The notes under the pieces were generated by a model that was not told where the DNA came from, did not search any database, and worked only from the letters and a program-made list of their open reading frames with translations. This document shows positions 57,451-64,000 of a stretch of 64,000 nt of DNA, piece after piece. Origin of the DNA: Vibrio europaeus (GTDB lineage Bacteria; Pseudomonadota; Gammaproteobacteria; Enterobacterales; Vibrionaceae); assembly GCF_001695575.1 (NCBI RefSeq), contig NZ_LUAX01000001.1, positions 1,426,001 to 1,490,000 on the forward strand, written 5' to 3'. The translations under genes and the position numbers were made by a program. Each line of letters begins with the position of its first letter. Within the stretch, counting starts at the first letter, position 1.

Positions 57451-58017
57451 ATGGCCGATCAAGAATTCTTTACCGTCAACCACACAATGACAGTCAATGT
57501 CGAAGCTTTGGCTGAGGGCGTGGATTTCCCAAGTTTTGAAAAATTTGAAGGAGAAATCCCAGCACCTTTCATTGTTGCTAGCGAGTTTAGCAATCTTGAT
57601 TTATTAAACGACAGCGCACGTAATGAATTGAAAAATAGTGACTTTAAGCATGTGATTCAACTGCTAGATACGCAAAACTCTAAGCTCAACCTGCTGTTGA
57701 CCTTTTTGCTATCTCAGCAAGATGACCCATCTATGCGCCATAAGACTCACTCGTTTGGCGCCAGCCAATTTACCTACATTTCTGATGCGGCAGTGAGTCT
57801 TGATTCCAAAGTTCGTATAAAATTATTCTTAGAGCACCCTGCCGCAGCAATATATTGTTACGGACACATATCGCAAGTAGAGGTGACCGAGGACACTCAT
57901 CTCGTCACCGTGAAATACGATTTACTGCGTGATCTCGATGAAGATCTCCTTATCAAAGCCGCTCTATTCCAACAACAAAAGCTCCTTCGTCAGCGCTCAC
58001 TTAATCGCGACAAATAA
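57451..58017 (+). CDS. PilZ-domain protein resembling V. cholerae PlzB
   Basis: This 188-residue cytoplasmic protein resembles the PilZ protein next to mfd in V. cholerae (PlzB, as I recall). Residues about 90-150 fit a PilZ barrel (FGASQFTYISDAAVSLDSKVRIKLFL, IYCYGHISQVEV). The c-di-GMP motifs are degenerate: I see no RxxxR before the barrel, and SDAAVSL stands where D/NxSxxG is expected. A basic RQRSLNR is at the C-terminus instead. AAGGAATCAAGC precedes the ATG. It may be a non-binding partner rather than a c-di-GMP receptor. Confidence 0.8.
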   Translation: MADQEFFTVNHTMTVNVEALAEGVDFPSFEKFEGEIPAPFIVASEFSNLDLLNDSARNELKNSDFKHVIQLLDTQNSKLNLLLTFLLSQQDDPSMRHKTHSFGASQFTYISDAAVSLDSKVRIKLFLEHPAAAIYCYGHISQVEVTEDTHLVTVKYDLLRDLDEDLLIKAALFQQQKLLRQRSLNRDK

Positions 58018-58025
58018 ACAGAACT

Positions 58026-61000
58026 ATGTCTAACACATCATTACTTAATCTGGCGTGCTCAGAACGCGCCGGAGACAAAAAGCAGATTGGTAACCTTCAA
58101 GGTGCAAGTTTAGCCCTTGCTATTGCAGAACTCGCGCAACAGCACGGCTCACACACTCTGCTCACCGTTCCTGATCCGCAAACTGCGTTAAAACTACAAC
58201 AAGAACTAGAGCAATTTGCCACTCAAGAAGTCGCCTTGTTCCCTGACTGGGAAACCTTGCCATACGATAGCTTTTCTCCCCATCAGGAGATTATTTCAGA
58301 TAGAATTTCTCGACTCTATCAGCTGCCAACGCAATCAAGCGGGCTCACCATCGTTCCGGTGAATACGCTGTTGCAACGCCAGTCCCCGCGCGACTATTTA
58401 ATGCAGCATACGCTGATGGTGAAAGTGGGTGATCTGTTCTCACTAGAAAAGCTGCGCATTCAACTTGAGAAGTCGGGTTATCGACATGTAGACCAAGTAT
58501 TTGGCCCAGGTGAATATGCAAGCCGAGGCTCGATTTTAGATCTCTTCCCTATGGGCTCTAATGATCCATTTCGTATCGATTTCTTTGATGATGAGATCGA
58601 TACGATTCGTACTTTTGATCCTGAGAATCAACGTTCAATCGAAGATAAACAAGAGATACGTTTACTTCCAGCACATGAATTTCCAACTTCCGAGAGCGCA
58701 ATTGAAGACTTCCGTATTCGCTGGCGTCAGCGTTTCGAGGCGCGCCGTGAACCTGAATCCGTTTACATGCAAGTATCTAAAGGGACTTGGCCAGCAGGTA
58801 TTGAATACTGGCAGCCACTGTTTTTTGAGCAAACGGAGACTTTGTTTGATTACATCCCAGAAAACACACAACTGTTAACGGTTGGTCAATTAGAGCCCGC
58901 GATAGACACCTTCTTGGATGACGTTGGCTACCGCTACGATCAACGCAAAGTCGATCCGCTGCGCCCACTGCTGCCGCCTGAAGAGCTATGGCTTAAGAAG
59001 GATGAACTGTTTAGCCAGTTTAAACAGTTACCTCAAGTTCAGCTGTATGTTGAGCCAGTCAGTGAGAAACAGGGTCGCTGCAATCCTAATATCTCTTCCT
59101 TGCCAGAGCTAGCGGTACAGCACCAAAACAAAGAACCATTGGCCGCTCTGCGCCAATTTAGCGAAACCTTTACCGGTCAGATAGTCTTCTCGGTTGAGTC
59201 AGAAGGCCGCCGGGAGGCTTTGCTTGAATTACTCCAGCGCATTAAGTTAAAACCGCAGGAAAGCAGCGACTTACAACAAGCGCTAAGTAGTGGTAACAAG
59301 TTCAATCTGATCCTGGGTGCCGCTGAGCATGGTTTCGTATTCGGTGACGAGCAAGTTGCACTCATCTGTGAAAGTGATTTACTTGGTGACCGAGTCATTC
59401 AGCGCCGCCGTAAAGACCGCAAAACCACCAATAGCGATGCGGTCATTCGTAACCTAGCGGAATTGCAACCAGGCCAGCCCGTAGTGCATATCGACCACGG
59501 TATCGGTAGATACATAGGGCTACAAACCCTCGAAGCCGGCGGTATGACAACAGAATACGTAACGCTTGAGTACCAGAATGATGCCAAACTCTACGTGCCC
59601 GTTGCTTCTCTCAACCTAATCAGCCGTTATTCTGGCGGTGCAGAAGACAGCGCGCCACTGCATAAGCTTGGCGGTGAAGCGTGGTCTAAAGCAAGACGTA
59701 AAGCCGCTGAGAAGGTGCGTGACGTCGCGGCTGAACTTTTGGATGTTTACGCTAAACGCGAACTTAAGCCGGGTTACAAGTTTGAGCTAGACCGCGGTCA
59801 ATACGCGACATTCAAAGCGGGCTTCCCATTTGAAGAGACTGATGATCAATCCATGGCGATCAACGCCGTTATGTCTGACATGTGTCAGGCTAAAGCGATG
59901 GATCGCTTGGTGTGTGGTGATGTTGGCTTTGGTAAAACAGAAGTTGCAATGCGTGCGGCATTCGTTGCTACTGACAATAGTAAGCAAGTTGCCGTTCTTG
60001 TCCCAACTACCCTACTTGCCCAGCAGCACTTTGAGAACTTCCGCGACCGTTTTGCTAACTTACCAATTCGAGTCGAAGTCTTGTCTCGCTTCAAAACAGC
60101 CAAAGAGCAGAAGCAGGTACTGCAAGATATTGAAGAAGGTAAAGTGGACCTAGTTGTCGGAACCCACAAGCTTCTATCAAACGACATTAAGTTCAAAGAT
60201 CTTGGTCTGCTGATCGTTGATGAAGAACATCGCTTTGGCGTACGTCAGAAAGAAAAGATGAAAGCGATGCGCGCGGATGTCGATATCTTAACCCTTACCG
60301 CAACCCCTATTCCTCGAACCCTGAATATGGCCATGAGTGGCATGCGTGATCTGTCAATTATCGCAACGCCACCAGCGAGACGTCTCGCCATCAAAACCTT
60401 TGTCAGACAGAGCGATGACGCAGTAGTGCGAGAAGCTGTGCTACGTGAGATTATGCGTGGTGGTCAGGTTTACTTCTTACACAATCAAGTTGAAACCATA
60501 GAAAAAGTTGCGGCAGATCTGGAGAAGTTGATTCCCGAAGCGCGCGTAACCGTCGCACACGGCCAAATGCGCGAGAGAGAACTCGAACGCATTATGAATG
60601 ACTTTTACCACCAGCGCTTTAACTTGCTAGTGTGTACCACCATCATTGAAACAGGTATCGATGTACCAACAGCCAACACCATTATTATGGATAGAGCGGA
60701 TAATCTCGGTTTGGCTCAGCTTCACCAGCTGCGTGGTCGTGTCGGTCGTTCGCATCACCAAGCCTATGCTTACTTAATGACGCCCCATCCAAAAGCTATG
60801 ACCAAAGACGCCGTTAAACGTCTTGATGCCATTGCTTCATTGGAAGATCTCGGTGCGGGCTTTACCTTAGCTACCCACGATTTGGAAATTCGTGGTGCCG
60901 GTGAACTGCTTGGTGACGAGCAAAGTGGCCAAATTCAGTCGGTTGGCTTTACTCTATATATGGAGATGCTAGAGCAAGCAGTTGAAGCGCTGAAAGAAGG

Positions 61001-61487
61001 CAAAGAGCCTTCACTCGACGAGCTACTTCGAGAGCAAACTGAAGTCGAAATGCGCTTGCCTGCCCTACTACCGGATGATTACATCCCAGACATCAACACT
61101 AGGCTCTCGATGTACAAGCAAATTGCTAGTGTGACCAGTGAAGATGAGTTAGATGAACTTAAGATAGAGCTAATAGACCGTTTTGGTTTATTGCCTGATG
61201 CTACCAAGAACCTACTCTCGGTAGCCAAGTTGAAACTGCAAGCGGCGGCGCTGAAAGTGAAGAAGATTGAAGCTCACGACAAAGGTGGCTTTATCGAATT
61301 CTATCCAGATGCTGACATTAACCCTATGTATTTGGTTAAACTATTGCAATCTCAGCCACAAAAATTCGCAATGGATGGGCCCACTAAGTTCAAGTTTGCG
61401 ATACCATTAGTGGATAGACGTAAGCGCATCCAGTTTGTTAGTGACATGTTGGGTGAATTCCAGCAAAATTTATTGCCAAAAGCGTAA
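58026..61487 (+). CDS. mfd: Transcription-repair coupling factor Mfd
   Basis: Mfd removes RNA polymerase stalled at DNA damage and recruits UvrA. The 1153 residues have the UvrB-homology N-terminus (ALFPDWETLPYDSFSPHQEII), the RNA-polymerase-interaction domain (GQPVVHIDHGIGRYIGLQTLE), the translocase with GDVGFGKTEVAMRAAF and DEEHRFGVRQKE, the TRG segment (RGRVGRSHHQAYAYL) and the C-terminal D7 domain. It starts eight bases after the PilZ gene. Full length. Confidence 0.98.
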   Translation: MSNTSLLNLACSERAGDKKQIGNLQGASLALAIAELAQQHGSHTLLTVPDPQTALKLQQELEQFATQEVALFPDWETLPYDSFSPHQEIISDRISRLYQLPTQSSGLTIVPVNTLLQRQSPRDYLMQHTLMVKVGDLFSLEKLRIQLEKSGYRHVDQVFGPGEYASRGSILDLFPMGSNDPFRIDFFDDEIDTIRTFDPENQRSIEDKQEIRLLPAHEFPTSESAIEDFRIRWRQRFEARREPESVYMQVSKGTWPAGIEYWQPLFFEQTETLFDYIPENTQLLTVGQLEPAIDTFLDDVGYRYDQRKVDPLRPLLPPEELWLKKDELFSQFKQLPQVQLYVEPVSEKQGRCNPNISSLPELAVQHQNKEPLAALRQFSETFTGQIVFSVESEGRREALLELLQRIKLKPQESSDLQQALSSGNKFNLILGAAEHGFVFGDEQVALICESDLLGDRVIQRRRKDRKTTNSDAVIRNLAELQPGQPVVHIDHGIGRYIGLQTLEAGGMTTEYVTLEYQNDAKLYVPVASLNLISRYSGGAEDSAPLHKLGGEAWSKARRKAAEKVRDVAAELLDVYAKRELKPGYKFELDRGQYATFKAGFPFEETDDQSMAINAVMSDMCQAKAMDRLVCGDVGFGKTEVAMRAAFVATDNSKQVAVLVPTTLLAQQHFENFRDRFANLPIRVEVLSRFKTAKEQKQVLQDIEEGKVDLVVGTHKLLSNDIKFKDLGLLIVDEEHRFGVRQKEKMKAMRADVDILTLTATPIPRTLNMAMSGMRDLSIIATPPARRLAIKTFVRQSDDAVVREAVLREIMRGGQVYFLHNQVETIEKVAADLEKLIPEARVTVAHGQMRERELERIMNDFYHQRFNLLVCTTIIETGIDVPTANTIIMDRADNLGLAQLHQLRGRVGRSHHQAYAYLMTPHPKAMTKDAVKRLDAIASLEDLGAGFTLATHDLEIRGAGELLGDEQSGQIQSVGFTLYMEMLEQAVEALKEGKEPSLDELLREQTEVEMRLPALLPDDYIPDINTRLSMYKQIASVTSEDELDELKIELIDRFGLLPDATKNLLSVAKLKLQAAALKVKKIEAHDKGGFIEFYPDADINPMYLVKLLQSQPQKFAMDGPTKFKFAIPLVDRRKRIQFVSDMLGEFQQNLLPKA

Positions 61488-61502
61488 AGCCAAAATCAAA
61501 TC

Positions 61503-61519
61503 GAGGTGCCTCGCACCTC
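61503..61519 (+). other. Hairpin between mfd and csiV
   Basis: GAGGTGC-CTC-GCACCTC is a perfect 7-bp stem with a 3-base loop, ending 14 bases before the csiV ATG and next to its GGAG. There is no T-run. It could block 3-prime decay or affect csiV translation. Confidence 0.4.
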
Positions 61520-61533
61520 ACTATGGAGTTGTA

Positions 61534-62304
61534 ATGAAGAAACTGATCCCGCTGTTGCTCATGCTTGTTGCAATGCCTTCTATGGCGCAGCGTCAATTCG
61601 ATATCGAAGTGATCATTTTTAAACGTGCCGTGGATGCCGAGCAAACTGCCGAGTCTTGGCCAACCAACGTCACTCAAGTGGATCTTAAAAGAGCCGGCTC
61701 TTTTGCTGATGCGAGTTACCGCGCAAAGAAGGGTGTCGAAATGCTACCCGCTTCGGAGTATGCCCTGAATGGCGAAGTTAAAAAACTCAATCAGCATGCG
61801 GGTTTTAAAGTGTTAATGCACAAAGCTTGGCGCCAAGGAGATCAAGGCCGTTTCGGTGCGCCTATCTTCCACGTGCAAGCAGGGCGAGATTATTCAGGTA
61901 AGTTTAATCCTGACGGCTCTATGATCGAAGAAAGCCAAAGCCAAGTCCTAGAAGGCATTACCGAAGAGAGCATTCCAAAACCTTTATATCAACTTGATGG
62001 CAAGCTACAAATCTATGTTGAGCACTATTTGTATGCCGATGTTGAGCTCGACCTTAAAGCACCAAGTGTAAAAGAAGTGACTTTACAAGAGCATCAACCA
62101 GAACTGTTGACGGCAGAGCCTGCCACTGACAATCAAGTTGTTCAGGTCGGTTTAATGGAAGATGTAACACCTACTGTCCATAAGGTTGAGTTCTTGAAAA
62201 GCTATCGATTCGACCAAAAACGCCGTATGCGTAGTACGGAAACGCACTTCCTCGATCACCCTTTAATGGGCGTGATCATCCAAGTCCGTCGAGTAAATCA
62301 ATAA
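61534..62304 (+). CDS. csiV: Peptidoglycan-binding periplasmic protein CsiV
   Basis: This 256-residue protein from ATG 61534 has GGAG five bases upstream; the open frame further left overlaps mfd. Signal peptide MKKLIPLLLMLVAMPSMA is followed by RQFDIEVIIFKRAVDAEQTAESWP, the CsiV-family start, and a C-terminus KVEFLKSYRFDQKRRMRSTETHFLDHPLMGVIIQV. In V. cholerae CsiV binds peptidoglycan and is needed for LpoA/PBP1A-driven cell wall synthesis. It lies 46 bases after mfd, as in V. cholerae. Confidence 0.9.
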   Translation: MKKLIPLLLMLVAMPSMAQRQFDIEVIIFKRAVDAEQTAESWPTNVTQVDLKRAGSFADASYRAKKGVEMLPASEYALNGEVKKLNQHAGFKVLMHKAWRQGDQGRFGAPIFHVQAGRDYSGKFNPDGSMIEESQSQVLEGITEESIPKPLYQLDGKLQIYVEHYLYADVELDLKAPSVKEVTLQEHQPELLTAEPATDNQVVQVGLMEDVTPTVHKVEFLKSYRFDQKRRMRSTETHFLDHPLMGVIIQVRRVNQ

Positions 62305-62311
62305 TCGAGAG

Positions 62312-62333
62312 AGCCCTCAAACGAGGGCTTTTT
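62312..62333 (+). terminator. Terminator of csiV, directly before the GNAT gene
   Basis: AGCCCTC-AAAC-GAGGGCT followed by T-rich TTTTATTT. It ends five bases before the next ATG (62338). Confidence 0.88.
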
Positions 62334-62337
62334 ATTT

Positions 62338-62877
62338 ATGAGTCCAGATTACCAAATCATCACCCGAGAATTAGTCCTTAGGCTAATCACCAGTGAAGAA
62401 AGTGAATCTTTACAAGGCCGTGTGATTAACTCGCCTAGCCTTCACCGCTGGATTGATTGGTGCAATGCCGATTTCTCTATTGATGACGCCGAACGATTTA
62501 TCCTAGCCACTCGCTTAAACTGGGTGAAATCTGAAGCCTATGGCTTTGGTGTATTTTGCCGTTCGAGTGACAAGTTACTTGGCATGGTTGCGATTAATGA
62601 GCTCTACCATACCTTTAACATGGCGAGTATTGGCTACTGGATTACCGATGAACATCAAGGTCAGGGGCTCGGTGTAAAAGCGGTCAATGCTTTAATCGAG
62701 TTTTGCTTCGCCCAACTTAAACTAACGCGAGTAGAAGTGGTCTGCGACCCAGATAACCTGCCTAGCCAAAAGTTGATAGAGTCTTGTGGCGGTCTGCTAG
62801 AAGCCAAAGCGCGCAATCGCTTTATCTTCAACGGTAAACCTAAAACAGGCCTTATATACTCAGTCATACCTAATTAA
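62338..62877 (+). CDS. GNAT-family acetyltransferase (RimL-like)
   Basis: This 179-residue acetyltransferase: ITRELVLRLITSEESE, GMVAINELYHTFNMASIGYWI, the acetyl-CoA loop DEHQGQGLGVKAVNAL and VEVVCDPDNLPSQKLIESCGG follow the RimL/RimJ pattern. The target may be a ribosomal protein N-terminus or a small molecule and is not determined. The only ribosome-binding-like sequence (GAGGG) lies inside the 3-prime arm of the csiV terminator, so translation and transcription signals overlap. It has its own terminator. Confidence 0.88.
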   Translation: MSPDYQIITRELVLRLITSEESESLQGRVINSPSLHRWIDWCNADFSIDDAERFILATRLNWVKSEAYGFGVFCRSSDKLLGMVAINELYHTFNMASIGYWITDEHQGQGLGVKAVNALIEFCFAQLKLTRVEVVCDPDNLPSQKLIESCGGLLEAKARNRFIFNGKPKTGLIYSVIPN

Positions 62878-62899
62878 GTTTCAAGACGTAGCCCAAACC

Positions 62900-62927
62900 A
62901 AAAAAGAGCGCCGAAGCGCTCTTTTTA
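62900..62927. terminator. Bidirectional terminator between GNAT gene and ndh
   Basis: AAAAAGAGCGC-CGAA-GCGCTCTTTTT, a perfect 11-bp symmetric hairpin. Confidence 0.93.
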
Positions 62928-62942
62928 GAATTCGTTCATTGA

Positions 62943-64000
62943 TTAATGAAGCTTAAGGTTTGGTCTTAACACTCGGTTAATACGTCCCATTAGGATGATC
63001 AAACCTGTCTTGAACACGCCATGAAGCGCCATCTGGTGCAAGCGGTACAAAGAGATATACACGACACGTGCGATTCGACCTTCTACCATCATAGAACCTT
63101 TGGTTAAGTTACCCATTAAGCTACCCACGGTTGAGAAGCGACTTAATGACACCAAAGAACCTTTGTCTTTGTAGATATAAGGCTTTGTTTCACGACCATT
63201 AAGCTTAGCAACAATGTTAGCGAAAGCACGGCTCGACATCTGGTGTGCTGCTTGAGCACGCGGTGGAACAAACGAACCATCCGCTTGAGTACACTGAGCC
63301 AAATCACCGATCACGAAGATATCGTCATCGCGCGTGGTTTGCAGTGTGTCTTTAACCACAAGCTGGTTGATACGGTTGGTTTCTAGACCCGCAATGTCTT
63401 TGATAAAGTCAGGTGCTTTGATACCTGCAGCCCAAACCATAATCTGAGCAGGGATCTTGTCACCATCTTTAGTCACTAAGCCATCTTCATCAGCTTGAGT
63501 CACCATAGTCGCAGTGCGGACGTTCACCCCTAGCTTAGTCAGTTCCTGATGCGCAGCGCCAGAAATGCGCGGTGGTAGCGCAGGCAAAATACGCTCGCCC
63601 GCTTCGATAAGGTTGACGTTAAGCTTGCTTGAGTCAAGGTCACCAAAACCGTACGTACGTAGCTCTTTTACCGCATTGTGCAGTTCTGCCGACAGCTCTA
63701 CACCTGTTGCACCCGCACCAACAATCGCGATATCCACAGTGCCATTACCATTTTTGGCATGTAGCTTTAGGAACTCGTTGTTCATTTGAGTGCGGAAGCG
63801 ATGTGCTTGTTCTGGACTATCTAAGAAAATACAGTTGTCGCGAACGCCGGGAGTATTGAAGTCATTAGAAGTAGAGCCAATTGCCATGACTAGAATGTCA
63901 TACTCAAGCTCGCGGCTAGGCATCAGCAGCTCATCGTTATCATCTTTCAACTCACGCAGTTTAATCACTTTACGCTCGCGATCGATATCTTCTAGGCTGC
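62943..64000 (-). CDS. ndh: Type II NADH dehydrogenase (N-terminus outside the window)
   Basis: The frame runs through the right edge; 352 codons are visible and the N-terminal FAD-binding part is missing. This single-subunit enzyme oxidises NADH with quinone at the inner membrane without pumping protons. Seen here: the NADH-binding fold [31 protein letters not shown], the second FAD segment FVIGDLAQC and the C-terminal amphipathic membrane-binding region [21 protein letters not shown]. The frame continues without break beyond an internal GTG at 63968, so that is not the start. Confidence 0.95.
   Translation of the reverse strand, partial: SLEDIDRERKVIKLRELKDDNDELLMPSRELEYDILVMAIGSTSNDFNTPGVRDNCIFLDSPEQAHRFRTQMNNEFLKLHAKNGNGTVDIAIVGAGATGVELSAELHNAVKELRTYGFGDLDSSKLNVNLIEAGERILPALPPRISGAAHQELTKLGVNVRTATMVTQADEDGLVTKDGDKIPAQIMVWAAGIKAPDFIKDIAGLETNRINQLVVKDTLQTTRDDDIFVIGDLAQCTQADGSFVPPRAQAAHQMSSRAFANIVAKLNGRETKPYIYKDKGSLVSLSRFSTVGSLMGNLTKGSMMVEGRIARVVYISLYRLHQMALHGVFKTGLIILMGRINRVLRPNLKLH

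Noticed and set aside
1..64000. Mobile elements, CRISPR arrays, tRNA and rRNA genes
   Set aside because: I looked for transposase-like reading frames, terminal repeats, regularly spaced repeats and tRNA-like folds and saw none that I could support.

Overview
The window reads as chromosome of a Vibrionaceae gammaproteobacterium, most likely a Vibrio. The markers are TfoX and ComEC of natural competence, PanP-type aspartate decarboxylase, CsiV, HexR, the PilZ protein that resembles V. cholerae PlzB, and gene neighbourhoods that I recall from V. cholerae chromosome I. Gene starts, intrinsic terminators and codon use look like an ordinary, densely coded core genome. I see no insertion sequence, prophage, integron, CRISPR array, tRNA or rRNA.

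Layout. Positions 1-8178 (minus strand) hold a chemotaxis-type signalling operon, read as membrane protein, cheY, STAS antagonist, cheA, chemoreceptor, cheW, cheW, cheR and cheB (cut by the left edge). Positions 8301-10772 hold serC and a DUF945 protein. Positions 10946-14822 hold a cyclic-nucleotide-domain sensor kinase with its response regulator, a small outer-membrane protein and tfoX. Positions 15172-24323 hold an HDOD protein with lysO, a small secreted protein, panP, hexR, an iron-type alcohol dehydrogenase, grxA and ybjL. Positions 24395-27516 (minus) encode a basic-amino-acid ABC importer. Positions 28187-36379 carry a DUF3360 membrane protein, pflB, an LpxR-family protein, a chemoreceptor and pflA. 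Positions 36445-39580 carry a CbiM-like membrane protein, yfbU, a lipoprotein and a MipA/OmpV protein. Positions 39956-44826 are the stress operon yeaG-yeaH-ycgB. Positions 44875-50822 (minus) are comEC, msbA, lpxK, a Trm112-like gene and kdsB. Positions 50829-57254 carry a DUF2062 gene, the DUF2157-DUF4401-GDYXXLXY trio and lolCDE. Positions 57451-64000 carry a PilZ gene, mfd, csiV, a GNAT acetyltransferase and ndh (cut by the right edge).

How the genes work together. The left operon is a complete phosphorelay with receptor adaptation enzymes, plus two less usual parts: a STAS protein and a membrane protein with a CheZ-like DxxxQ motif. TfoX (regulator) and ComEC (DNA channel) are two ends of the competence pathway, and a strong CRP-like site lies upstream of tfoX. 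PflB and PflA form the anaerobic pyruvate-cleaving pair. MsbA, LpxK and KdsB serve lipopolysaccharide assembly, and LolCDE serves lipoprotein export.

The least explained items are two structured 5-prime leaders (before the DUF3360 gene and before pflB), the CheZ-like membrane protein, the sensor kinase with a degenerate receiver and a large insertion in its dimerisation domain, a solitary CbiM-like permease, and two genes whose start codons lie directly behind a transcription terminator.
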